Shown: positions 15,555 to 23,787, counted from the first letter of the stretch. The stretch: DNA of 64,000 bases from Vreelandella nigrificans (GCF_002374315.1 NZ_NWUX01000020.1:1-64000), one strand, 5' to 3'. Notes: generated by a model from the sequence alone, not told the origin. Numbers and translations are program-made.

Positions 15555-15745
15555 GTGACCTAATTCAATTTTATGAATAGAGTATGATTAGATCAGTAAA
15601 ACGAGCGCGTATGTGTATTTTTGATATGCTGCTAAGCGATTGTTAAATTTATTAAATGTCAGATAGCTAGATATATTTATGTGAGCGTGACAAGAATGTT
15701 TAATAGTGCAGTGCGTTCATTCAATATCAGAACGTGCAGTCTAAT
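15555..15745 (+). repeat. Composite intergenic module, copy C, ahead of a cassette gene
   Basis: The AT-rich core (GTGACCTAATTCAATTTTATGAATAG, GTATGATTAGATCAGTA, ACGAGC, TTTTGATATGCTG; 15555-15632) is shared with copies A, B and D. The segment 15701-15741 (AATAGTGCAGTGCGTTCATTCAATATCAGA) is shared with copy B. The GC-rich palindromic part is not evident in 15378-15554. The next gene is a cassette gene with attC. Confidence 0.6.
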
Positions 15746-15779
15746 ACGCTGTTGTGTGTAATGAGTTCGGAGGGAGCTT

Positions 15780-16034
15780 ATGCAAGATGATATGCCGAAC
15801 CTCAGGCGAGACCGGCAACCTATGCCCGAGTTCGTTAAGCATGCGTTGCTTGAGAGAGGGCTCATGGGTGCATACGGCGAAAGGCCGCCGTATCAGAGGA
15901 ATGATTACTTACTCTGGATCAATAGTGCCAAGAGTCAAGAGACCAAGGGAAAGCGGTTGCGTCAAATGCTTAATGAGCTTGAAACCGGGGGTGTCTATAT
16001 GAACATGAAACATCCAGCCTCGAAAAAGGAATAG
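15780..16034 (+). CDS. YdeI/OmpD-associated-type small protein, cassette-borne
   Basis: This protein of 84 residues carries the motif set MPEFVKHALLERGLMGAYGERPPYQRNDYLLWI, then AKSQETKGKRLRQMLNEL and GGVYMNM. I recognise it as the C-terminal OmdA domain of YdeI/OmpD-associated (bacteriocin-protection) proteins, here as a stand-alone unit. The family's biochemical activity is unclear. The ATG at 15780 has a strong GGAGGG site, and an attC starts 28 bases after the stop. Confidence 0.7.
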   Translation: MQDDMPNLRRDRQPMPEFVKHALLERGLMGAYGERPPYQRNDYLLWINSAKSQETKGKRLRQMLNELETGGVYMNMKHPASKKE

Positions 16035-16061
16035 CTGGACGGTGCTCCCTGGAACTGCTTG

Positions 16062-16120
16062 CATAACAATGCCATACAAGCCGACGCTTGCACCTCGTGC
16101 GGCTGATGGCTAGCGTTAAA
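16062..16120 (+). other. attC recombination site (59 bp)
   Basis: The site reads R'' GCATAACAATG, arm CCATACAAGCCGACGC, centre TTGCACC, arm GTGCGGCTGATGGC and R' TAGCGTTAAA. It separates the OmdA-like cassette from the DUF2071 cassette. Confidence 0.85.
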
Positions 16121-16135
16121 TTTCGAGGAGATATC

Positions 16136-16924
16136 GTGCAAGAGCCGCGAAAGCTAGAAGACTATTTGATAGATAGGCCTAAGCCGAAAGGCATAGATGT
16201 TCTTTGTGGCTTAAAGCATTTTGCAATTATTACTTACGCCGTCCCAGCTGAAAGGTTTCAAGGAATATTTCCCAAACGGTTTCAATTGGATACTGTTGAA
16301 ATCAATGGGCAAGAAATGGGGCTAATATCTGTAGTTCCATTTATTGATGTTGATTTCACTTCAGCCGTTTTCCCGTTCCCAAAATTTACAATGGGACAAA
16401 CAAACTACCGAATTTACATTGTCGACACCAAAACGGGTGAGCGCTGTGTATGGTTTCTCGGTACGACTCTTGATTCTTGGACCTTGGCAGTACCTAGATA
16501 CATATGGAATCTTCCTTGGCACGCGGGAAAGGTCTACTTCGATTGCACCTTGAATGAAGCAACTGGCTTGTACGATAAATACCAGATGAAAACCTTCTCC
16601 GATTGGGCTGAAGCTTCAGTTGATTTAGTACAATCAGAATTCGATTCAATGGAGTTTCCTGGCTTCCCTGATACTGAGTCGGCTCTAGTCTTTCTAACTC
16701 ACCCTCTAGCTGGGTTTTATTATCGAAGAGACAATAAGGTAGGTACGTACCGGGTGTGGCACAAAGAGTTGGAAGTTAAGCCTGCTAGGCTAAAATCAGC
16801 AAGTTTCAAGCTCTTGTCTGATCTCGGTATTGTGAAAGTGTCAGAGCAAAATTCACCTTACAGTGTCTTAATTGAGCCAATAAATGAATTTACTATCTAC
16901 TTGCCTCCTGCTGTGATCGGGTGA
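16136..16924 (+). CDS. DUF2071 (YqjF-like) family protein, cassette-borne
   Basis: The protein has 262 residues from GTG 16136, preceded by CGAGGAG and only 16 bases after the attC R' box. The longer frame from 16088 would read through the attC and is rejected. Features of the acetoacetate decarboxylase-like DUF2071/COG3361 family include FAIITYAVPAERFQGIFPKRFQLDT near the N-terminus, GLISVVPF, TNYRIYI and WFLGTTLDSW. No catalytic function is established. After the stop, AATTTAACAAGCGCGCG looks like the start of an attC that is cut off by the acetyltransferase fragment. Confidence 0.75.
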   Translation: MQEPRKLEDYLIDRPKPKGIDVLCGLKHFAIITYAVPAERFQGIFPKRFQLDTVEINGQEMGLISVVPFIDVDFTSAVFPFPKFTMGQTNYRIYIVDTKTGERCVWFLGTTLDSWTLAVPRYIWNLPWHAGKVYFDCTLNEATGLYDKYQMKTFSDWAEASVDLVQSEFDSMEFPGFPDTESALVFLTHPLAGFYYRRDNKVGTYRVWHKELEVKPARLKSASFKLLSDLGIVKVSEQNSPYSVLIEPINEFTIYLPPAVIG

Positions 16925-16932
16925 AAATTTAA

Positions 16933-17145
16933 CAAGCGCGCGTCTATTATGCGGAGAGTTATTGGTATCCCCTCTTTAACCAACAGTCTAGAGCGGCAAT
17001 AGAAAGGTTAGGTGCAAAGCAGGATGGAATACTACGAAACCACCAGATCATGCGTGATGGGTCGCTCCGAGATACCGTGGTTTACTCAATAATTTCAAGT
17101 GAGTGGCCTGCTGTAAAGATCAATTTGGAGAACAAGTTAAACTAA
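16933..17145 (+). pseudogene. C-terminal fragment of a RimJ/RimL-type GNAT acetyltransferase
   Basis: The open frame reads ...YYAESYWYPLFNQQSRAAIERLGAKQDGILRNHQIMRDGSLRDT, ending SSEWPAVKINLEN, which is the last third of a RimJ/RimL-like N-acetyltransferase (N-x-x-S-x-x-A-I-E-R-L-G-A-K helix and final strands). The acetyl-CoA-binding part is missing. The fragment begins at the truncated attC after the DUF2071 gene, so a deletion likely fused two cassettes. Confidence 0.75.
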
Positions 17146-17212
17146 TGAAGAGCAGTCTTGGCGGCGGTGTTTCCATTGTGGTTGCACCTCCATTACTAGG
17201 CTACTAGTAGTT

Positions 17213-17341
17213 CTCGCCAAGCCCTATACCACCCTGCACAACGAAGAGATTGTTCACCCGCTTAAAGCGGTCGATGCTCAGGCTTGGTGCACCACTACCG
17301 ATCAAGTGGTTGAAACCCTGCGTTACGTTCTCAAAGCATAA
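17213..17341 (+). pseudogene. 3' remnant of an unidentified gene, copy B
   Basis: The frame reads LAKPYTTLHNEEIVHPLK...DAQAWCTTTDQVVETLRYVLKA and a stop. It matches the remnant at 4435-4536, including the DNA before and after. No start codon or 5' part is present. The parent gene is not recognised. Confidence 0.5.
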
Positions 17342-17394
17342 GCACGCAGCGCCTCCCTGCGCTCCGTTACCGCACTGGTATTATGGGAGGGGCT

Positions 17395-17612
17395 TCAGCA
17401 TCTGCATTTTTGCGAGCCACTATTGCGGGTGCGCTTCGCTTACCACGCACTACAAAACCATTAAAATTAAACGATTATGCACTTGTAGCGCGGCGTAACA
17501 CTTGGCGAGGGACGAGCCAAAAGGCACCCGCGATGGTGGTGCAGTTGCCTAAGCTAGCTAAAACACGAACTTTCTGCAAAGCCACGTGAGTTAAACCCAA
17601 TTTATGAATCCA
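17395..17612 (+). repeat. Composite intergenic module, copy E (GC-rich palindrome plus partial core)
   Basis: ATTGCGGGTGCGCTTCGC...CACGCACTAC, then GTAGCGCGGCGTAACACTTGG and AAAAGGCACCCGCGATGG, form a long imperfect palindrome. It is followed by the first third of the AT-rich core (GCCACGTGAGTTAAACCCAATTTATGAAT, to about 17610). The remaining DNA up to 17963 (lodA start) has no other recognisable feature. Confidence 0.55.
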
Positions 17613-17963
17613 GGCTGGATAGTTACCTCTATGAGTTTAGAAATCAACTCATCAACGTAAGTTGGTTGATTTTAGCGATCGCAGAAAATAGTGGTTTGAG
17701 CAGGATTAAATAGAATCAATGCTTAAGCGGGGGATGCCAGTAACCTTGTGAAAGGTAGCAGTACAATCCAAACAGGCTGGTTCCAAATTAAATTTTACTG
17801 TTGCGGTGAATAAGTGGCTGTCTTGTTCTATCTTAGTATGCAGCAATGTACCGCTGAGCCAGCCGTACTATTTCTTCAGTTTCAGTTCAGAGATTCATGA
17901 GCCTATGCGGCGCCAGAGCCTCTATTCCTCTTGGTGTCGTCCCATACAAAAAGGGAGTGACCG

Positions 17964-19793
17964 ATGGCTGAGATCGCTTACGCCAAAATCCACCCGGCTA
18001 TCGGTATCGCCAGGGTCGGCAATTCCAAGCAAACCGACGGTTTTTATATTGGTCCCCAGGTCACGGAGCCTCCGCCCAGGGAGCCGGGCGCCTACCGGGA
18101 TGCCACCGGTGCCTTGAAGCGCGAGGTGGCTGAATTCCGCATCTACGCTTACGACAGCAACGGTCGGGTAGTGCGGGAGCTGACCATGGATGCCGCCACC
18201 GAGATTACCTGGACGGTGGAAGTAGCTAACCATAAAGCAGCTTGGTACAACTTCGAGCTCGCGCTGGATATCCCTGAAGCGGAGAGGGCAGTGCCTTCCA
18301 CGCGTCGTAACGCCGATGTGGCGTTGGATCGGCACAATCTGTCCATCATCCCAGGCGCGCGTAGCATCAATACCTGCTCCGGCTTAGCTCAGTTTCAGGG
18401 CGGAACGTTCATGGGAATAGAGGTGCCACTGGGGGAGTTGCGCACCGACGTCTTGGGCCGGCTGCAGGTCTTCGGCGGCTATGGGCTCTCCGCCTCCTAC
18501 CTGGGAAAGACCCCCATCACCTTCGCCAATAATGATGGCTGGTATGATGACACCAGTGACGGCCCTGTGACCGCCACCGTATTGGTGGATGGCCGTCCGA
18601 TTGCCGTGTCTCCAGCCTGGGTGGTGGTGGCTCCGCCCAATTATGGCCCCCAGCAGAAGGCGGTGCGCACCATGTATGCGCTGATGACGGATGTGGCTAT
18701 CCAGGCTGGTCAGTTGCCAGCACCCACCAGGCCTTCCTTTACCGACGACATACTGCCCATCCTCAAAGCCATGTGCGATCTGCAATGGATGAATGCGGGA
18801 TTTGCCGCTGGTTTCGGCTACGGTATGCCCCAGCATTTCCTTGAGCCCCGTTACCTGTCGCAACTGGCCGAACCGGGCGAAACCTACGCCGAACTCAGGC
18901 GCACGGTGGTCAATAGCTTCCGCAACCCTCAGGACGGCGACATCTCCATGAAGCCATGGCCCTGGATCTATGGCGATGCTATGAACGTCCCCATGCCCAG
19001 GGTGCCCGACGCCATGAATGCCCTGACCACTACTCAACTGGCTCTGCTGGACAAATGGGCAGAAGGGGATTTCGAGGCGGACTATGATCCGAATCGGCAA
19101 CCCCTGGAAAGCATCGACGAGGTGCCGCTGGAGCAGCAGCCCGCCATGCTGGATAGGGCAGCGCTAGAGTTCTGCATTGCCGATGCCTTCCATCCGGGGT
19201 GTGAGATGACTTGGCCGGTACGCCACAGCACCATGTATATGGAACCCTACCGCTGGCGCCACCGCAGCCCCGAAGATCCTGAGCCGGACTACGGCACGAC
19301 CCTGACTTCGGCCATGGTGAAGTCTTATAACGGTCCTCTGTACGGCCAATTTCCCGGTTCTATCACCCGTTGGATGGCCATTCCCTGGCAAACCGACACC
19401 GCCAGTTGCCGCTCCGGCTACGACACCGAATACGATCCCTATCTGCCCACCTTCTGGCCCGCTCGGGTACCCAATCAGGTGCTGAGCAAGGAGAACTATG
19501 ACACGGTGATGAACGACTTGTTGCCGAGGGAAGAGCGCCTGGCGGCCTATCATCAACGCGCCGACTGGGACCGCACCCTGGGCCCTGACCACAAGCAACA
19601 GCTGGCGAGAATGGTGACTGATTTCGATCAGATGGGGGTCGTGGAGGTGCGGCCAGGGCTCAGTGGGGATCCCGATTTCCCGCCGCAGATGCAGGTCGAG
19701 GACAGAGGCGGCCGTGACATGACGCCCGAGGAACGGCACGACACCGACAAGGGAATGCGCAAGCTGTTAATCTCCCAACGACGCGGCCGCTAA
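17964..19793 (+). CDS. LodA/GoxA-family quinoprotein amino-acid oxidase (CTQ-type)
   Basis: The protein of 609 residues starts AEIAYAKIHPAIGIARVGNS, the hallmark of LodA (lysine-6-oxidase) and GoxA (glycine oxidase). The cysteine tryptophylquinone residues can be placed at Cys413 (FHPGCEMTW) and Trp470 or Trp475 in RWMAIPWQTDTASC. Such enzymes oxidise amino acids and release hydrogen peroxide and ammonia, and some act as secreted antimicrobials. The start follows AAAGGGAGTG. The stop overlaps the start of the partner flavoprotein (TAATG). The gene is much more GC-rich than its surroundings, hinting at transfer. The substrate cannot be told from sequence. Confidence 0.85.
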   Translation: MAEIAYAKIHPAIGIARVGNSKQTDGFYIGPQVTEPPPREPGAYRDATGALKREVAEFRIYAYDSNGRVVRELTMDAATEITWTVEVANHKAAWYNFELALDIPEAERAVPSTRRNADVALDRHNLSIIPGARSINTCSGLAQFQGGTFMGIEVPLGELRTDVLGRLQVFGGYGLSASYLGKTPITFANNDGWYDDTSDGPVTATVLVDGRPIAVSPAWVVVAPPNYGPQQKAVRTMYALMTDVAIQAGQLPAPTRPSFTDDILPILKAMCDLQWMNAGFAAGFGYGMPQHFLEPRYLSQLAEPGETYAELRRTVVNSFRNPQDGDISMKPWPWIYGDAMNVPMPRVPDAMNALTTTQLALLDKWAEGDFEADYDPNRQPLESIDEVPLEQQPAMLDRAALEFCIADAFHPGCEMTWPVRHSTMYMEPYRWRHRSPEDPEPDYGTTLTSAMVKSYNGPLYGQFPGSITRWMAIPWQTDTASCRSGYDTEYDPYLPTFWPARVPNQVLSKENYDTVMNDLLPREERLAAYHQRADWDRTLGPDHKQQLARMVTDFDQMGVVEVRPGLSGDPDFPPQMQVEDRGGRDMTPEERHDTDKGMRKLLISQRRGR

Positions 19794-20875
19794 TGGCCGA
19801 CTATCGTCCCTACGATGTAGTGATTGTTGGTGCCGGGCCCGCAGGGCTGGCGCTCGGCTCCCTGCTGCGGCCGGAGTATCGGGTGCTGGTTCTGGAACGC
19901 CGGGCTTTACCGATCAGGTCGAGCCCCATTGGGGAGTCCCTGCCGGGAGCGGCCGCTGTGCTGCTGCAGCGCCTTAACCTGATGGCGGCTTTTCGAGATG
20001 CGGGACACCGGGAGCGGGGCGCTGCAGTATCAGTGTGGGATAATGACAAGCCGTTCTGGAGGGATGCCATCCAGGATCCGGCTGGCCCTGGGTGGTATCT
20101 GGATCGGCGGGAATTCGAGCAGATGCTGCGTCGGCGAGCCCAGGATGCCGGGGTGACGCTGGGGGAAGGCTGCAAGCAAGTGGATATCCGCCATCGTCAG
20201 GGCCAGTGGCTCCTGGATACGACACTGGGATCGTTCAGGGCGCCGGTGTTGGTTGACGCCACGGGCCGCAGTGGGCACTTGGGGCGCCGATTGGGATTAC
20301 GGCGCTACGCCGATGATCCTCTGCTGTGTCTCTACAGTTTTCTGGATCAAGTGGCTGAGAGCCAGGACGCTACTATGCGTATCCAGGCGGATGCCCGTGG
20401 CTGGTGGTATACGGTGCCTCTGCCTCATGGGCAGCGGGTGTTGGCCTACCACATGGACATCGATGATCCGCTGAGCCGTCAGCTGCTGCGCCGCCCCGAC
20501 GCCCTTCTGGCCCGAGCCAGGGAGCATGCTCTGTTGGCAGAGGTGTTGGAGGGGCTGGCTCCTGCCCGTGTACGAGGGCGACCGGCTGGCACTTCTCTGT
20601 TGGAAGTAGACCAGTTGCCGAAGGTGGGATCGGGATTTCTGGCCATCGGTGATGCCCTGCTGGCTTTCGATCCACTCGCTTCCCAAGGGCTCTTTCATTC
20701 CCTGGCCTCGGCAGCCAGTGCGGCCAAGGCTATCGAGTCTGGTTTGCACCAATCACTGGGTGCCTACCAGCAGGAGATGCAGGCGGTTAGCCAGCGCTAT
20801 CTCTGGCATCTCAAGGCCAGCTATCAGGGGCCAAGGCGTTTCAGTCAGGAGGCCTTCTGGCAACGGCGGCAGTGA
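19793..20875 (+). CDS. LodB-type FAD-dependent maturation protein
   Basis: The flavoprotein of 360 residues has an N-terminal GxGxxG (VVIVGAGPAGLALGSLL), PIGESLPGAA as in tryptophan-halogenase-like proteins, LVDATGRSG and GFLAIGDALLAFDPLASQG as FAD-contacting motifs. LodB proteins are required to build the CTQ cofactor in LodA in the cytoplasm. Translation is coupled to the lodA-like gene by a TAATG overlap, so the two form an operon. The high GC content equals that of its partner. Confidence 0.85.
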   Translation: MADYRPYDVVIVGAGPAGLALGSLLRPEYRVLVLERRALPIRSSPIGESLPGAAAVLLQRLNLMAAFRDAGHRERGAAVSVWDNDKPFWRDAIQDPAGPGWYLDRREFEQMLRRRAQDAGVTLGEGCKQVDIRHRQGQWLLDTTLGSFRAPVLVDATGRSGHLGRRLGLRRYADDPLLCLYSFLDQVAESQDATMRIQADARGWWYTVPLPHGQRVLAYHMDIDDPLSRQLLRRPDALLARAREHALLAEVLEGLAPARVRGRPAGTSLLEVDQLPKVGSGFLAIGDALLAFDPLASQGLFHSLASAASAAKAIESGLHQSLGAYQQEMQAVSQRYLWHLKASYQGPRRFSQEAFWQRRQ

Positions 20876-20939
20876 ACAGCAGATGGGACCAAATGGGATG
20901 GTAGGCATGGCAAGCTACCTTTAGCGGCCTTGGGCCTTT

Positions 20940-21692
20940 TCATAGGCGCTGGATCAACTGGGGTAACGACGATGCAAGCAACGCTACACCTGAGCAAATC
21001 AGAAGGCTCAATACCAGTTTTTTGAAAGCCACTTCCGAGATGCCGACATATATTCGTCCACCCAATAGCGTTGGAACAAGCATGGCGGGCGCAACGATGG
21101 CAAACATTGGTACCATCTCAGCTGTAACAATATTCTTTGCAATATAAATACCCATGGTTACGACGAGCGCTGCAAGATTGAAGTTCTGGATTATTGAGCG
21201 CTGCTCATCCTTGTCGAAGCCTCGCAACGTGCACCATAAGGTCGGAACGGTGCCAGTGAACCCCCCGATCCCCCCCATGATCCCGCCGATACCACCTATT
21301 AGGCTATCCGCGACCTTCCCACCGCCCGTTATTCTAGGTATGTTTTTTGCCGCCAGCATAAGTGGACACCAGAGAACAAGGAACCCTCCAAGAATCGCTT
21401 TGAACAACTCGATATCCAGGGCAGGTAATACCGCCACACCCAGTGGGATACCCACCAGACCTCCGAATAAGAACGGCGCCAGCCTGCTCATACTGAAGCC
21501 GCGACGCACGGCCACCGCTGCAATAATTTGTCCCGTCAAGGCCCCGAACACGGCTAAGGCTGCCGCCAGCTTAGGGTCAAGCACCCAAACCCAAAACGAC
21601 ATAGCGGTTAATCCAAAGGCAAATCCAGATAGACCTTGCACGAATCCGGCTACAATAGCGCCGAGGACTACAATAAAAATCACCGAATCCAT
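20940..21692 (-). CDS. Sulfite exporter TauE/SafE-family permease
   Basis: The protein of 250 residues has about eight hydrophobic helices with the two TauE/SafE repeats: GAIVAGFVQGLSGFAFGLT at the N-terminus and the second repeat GGIGGIMGGIGGFTGTVPTLW at about residues 134-154. The family moves small anions such as sulfite, sulfonates and sulfoacetate; the substrate here is unknown. The gene is convergent with lodB and unconnected to other genes by spacing. Confidence 0.85.
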   Translation of the reverse strand: MDSVIFIVVLGAIVAGFVQGLSGFAFGLTAMSFWVWVLDPKLAAALAVFGALTGQIIAAVAVRRGFSMSRLAPFLFGGLVGIPLGVAVLPALDIELFKAILGGFLVLWCPLMLAAKNIPRITGGGKVADSLIGGIGGIMGGIGGFTGTVPTLWCTLRGFDKDEQRSIIQNFNLAALVVTMGIYIAKNIVTAEMVPMFAIVAPAMLVPTLLGGRIYVGISEVAFKKLVLSLLICSGVALLASSLPQLIQRL

Positions 21693-21881
21693 GCTACCCC
21701 TCTAGAGTCTCTGATGTCTGTATCGGGCCTCATCCTGGAGCAGTGCACGTCTATCTAGCCCGGTCCCTAAATTATCTGAAGAAATCCAATATACCCACTC
21801 CTGGATGCTTCGCAAAGCCAACGTCATCGTGGTCTGGTGAGATTACTCTCAGCAAACCATTCAGAACTGTATTCTCGCTGG

Positions 21882-22218
21882 GCCACCATTGCGGGCGTAT
21901 TTCGCTTACCACACACTGCTAAGTCTTTAAAATCAAGCTATTGCATGCCAGGCTGCTATTGCGGGTGCGCTTCGCTTACCACGCACTACAACATCATTGA
22001 AATCAAGCTATTGCGTACCGGACTGCTCTTGCGGGTGCGCTTACAGCATCATTGAAATCAAGCTATTGCGTACTGGACTGCTCTTGCGGGTGCGCTTCGT
22101 TTACCACGCACTACAACATTATTGAAATCAAGCTATTGCGTACCGGACTGCTCTTGCGGGTGCGCTTCGCTTACCGCGTACTACAAAGCCATTAAAATCA
22201 AACTATTGCATACTTGTA
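21882..22218 (+). repeat. Tandem array of a 70-bp unit (five copies)
   Basis: The unit TGCTCTTGCGGGTGCGCTTCGCTTACCACGCACTACAACATCATTGAAATC and so on runs in five head-to-tail copies starting at about 21882, 21954, 22024, 22079 and 22149. The second to fourth differ by a few bases, the third lacks 15 bases, and the first and last are more diverged. Each unit is one GC-rich half of the composite module, whose second half follows the last copy. Confidence 0.85.
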
Positions 22219-22354
22219 GCGCGGTGTAACGCTTGGCGAGGCACGAGCCATAAGGCACCCGCGATGGTGGTCAAACCGTATGACCTAAGCAAAATTTATG
22301 AATAGGGTAGGTTGGCATCATTAAGGCAAGCACGGCTGTGAATTTTGGATATAA
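22205..22354 (+). repeat. Composite intergenic module, copy D
   Basis: GTAGCGCGGTGTAACGCTTGG and AAGGCACCCGCGATGG close the palindromic part. The AT-rich core (TGACCTAAGCAAAATTTATGAATAGGGTA, GTGAATTTTGGATAT; 22279-22354) follows. The sequence to 22516 has no attC or attI-like end that I can see; the next gene is an acetyltransferase. Confidence 0.55.
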
Positions 22355-22516
22355 GTTATCATTTAAATTTAATTTTTAACGGGCATTAGCTTAGAAAACT
22401 GATGGTAAGCTGCACTTGCCGAGTAAGGGTGGCAGCACGTTTATCCTAACCGGATAATATGGCTGCTATAACACTGCCGGTGGTGGCGTAATTATGTGCT
22501 TAATATGGAGGTTGAA

Positions 22517-23074
22517 ATGTCAGGAGAGCTCTTTTTCCCGCTTATTGAAACCGAGCGCTTAATACTAAGGCCCTTAGAAACCGATGATGCGGCGAGCTTG
22601 CTAACAATATTCTCGGACCCTGAGGTCATGAAGTATTGGAACACAGCACCTTGGGAGGGAATTCAGGATGCTTACAACTTCATAAGTGCCAGCAACGATT
22701 CGATGTTACGTCGGGAATCGCTTGTACTCGGCATATATGTCCAGCCTACAGGTGAGCTGGCTGGAAAATGCATGCTGTTCAGTTACGACGAAGGGTCAAA
22801 GCGTGCGGAGATTGGTTTTGGTTTAAGCCGAACCTGTTGGGGTAAGGGCTATATTGGTGAGGCAGGGGAAGCATTAATTCAGTATGGTTTTAACTCCTTG
22901 GGACTGCGTCGCATTGAGGCGGAAATCGACCCTGATAATCACTCCTCAGCGAAAGCATTAGAAAAACTCGGTTTTTCTCAAGAGGGCCTGTTAAGGCAGC
23001 GGTGGGAAATCAACGGGATTGTATCGGATTCCGCGCTATATGGCAGGCTGGCTAGTGATCAGTTTACCCCTTAA
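22517..23074 (+). CDS. GNAT N-acetyltransferase (RimJ/RimL type)
   Basis: The protein has 185 residues from ATG 22517, eight bases after GGAGG; the frame opening at 22496 is longer but lacks this site. It shows ETERLILRPLETDDA at the N-terminus, the EIGFGLSRTCWGKGYIGEA acetyl-CoA pyrophosphate loop (Q/R-x-x-G-x-G/A variant GKGYIGEA), and NHSSAKALEKLGFSQEG near the C-terminus. The substrate may be an N-terminal amine or a small amine; unknown. It is only three bases from the next gene, a methyltransferase, so the two are co-translated. Confidence 0.85.
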   Translation: MSGELFFPLIETERLILRPLETDDAASLLTIFSDPEVMKYWNTAPWEGIQDAYNFISASNDSMLRRESLVLGIYVQPTGELAGKCMLFSYDEGSKRAEIGFGLSRTCWGKGYIGEAGEALIQYGFNSLGLRRIEAEIDPDNHSSAKALEKLGFSQEGLLRQRWEINGIVSDSALYGRLASDQFTP

Positions 23075-23077
23075 TAC

Positions 23078-23713
23078 ATGAGGAAATGGGCACGCCAATC
23101 GCATCATTATGACGTAAGGAGTCTAAACTCAATGATCACCGACCCTTGGCTCCATCGTTGGCTGCCGCTCTTGCGCGAACGTGCTGGCACAGATTTTGTA
23201 TTTGAAATCGGATGCGGGCACGGAGATGACACGGCCATAATGGCTAGCGCTGGGCTCAGCGTCTTTGCTTTTGATCTGTCTCGTACGGCAGTGAGTGTCA
23301 CCAGCGTCAGAGTTCCGTCTGCTACGGTGCAGTGCAGAGATCTTCGTGAACCATTCCCTGAGCAGGTTCATGAGGTGGGCGCCATTGTGGCGAGCCTATC
23401 GCTACACTACTTCGCTTGGGACGAAACTCAAGTCCTCGTTCAGCGAATTCGTTCCACATTACGACCCGGGGGCATCCTGCTCTGTCGTCTCAACTCTACC
23501 CAGGATCATAATTTCGGGGCTAGTGGTCATGCGGAGCTTGAACCACACTTATTTCTTGTGGAAGGCAGTCCTAAGCGCTTCTTCGATAGAGAGTCTGTTG
23601 AGTTACTGTTCAATGAAGGTTGGAACAAGCTCTCAATGGAACACTATGTCACCAGCAAGTATGTCAAACCGAAAGCGCTGTGGGAGATCGTGCTTGAGCG
23701 AAGCGACGCCTAA
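23078..23713 (+). CDS. Class I SAM-dependent methyltransferase
   Basis: The protein of 211 residues has motif I VFEIGCGHGDDTAIMASAG (about residues 41-58), AFDLSRTAV as the post-I acidic strand, AIVASLSLHYF as motif II and LRPGGILLCRLNS as motif III. It has the fold of Methyltransf_11/25 proteins that modify small molecules, and the substrate is unknown. The ATG lies three bases after the stop of the acetyltransferase gene. Confidence 0.8.
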   Translation: MRKWARQSHHYDVRSLNSMITDPWLHRWLPLLRERAGTDFVFEIGCGHGDDTAIMASAGLSVFAFDLSRTAVSVTSVRVPSATVQCRDLREPFPEQVHEVGAIVASLSLHYFAWDETQVLVQRIRSTLRPGGILLCRLNSTQDHNFGASGHAELEPHLFLVEGSPKRFFDRESVELLFNEGWNKLSMEHYVTSKYVKPKALWEIVLERSDA

Positions 23714-23787
23714 CCCTTGGTTTAACCAGTTGCTCGCTGGTATCTCATCCAACTGTGATTGCAACGCTATAAGGGAGATGGGGCTCC

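Noticed and set aside
17922-19739. Long open frames on the minus strand within the lodA-like gene (for example 18384-19100, 19164-19739)
   Set aside because: They are shadows caused by the GC-rich codons of lodA; their translations show no domain and the plus-strand protein matches a known family throughout.
21882-22218. Regularly spaced repeats that could look like a CRISPR array
   Set aside because: The whole 70-bp unit is repeated, with no unique spacers between conserved repeats, and no cas gene is in the window.
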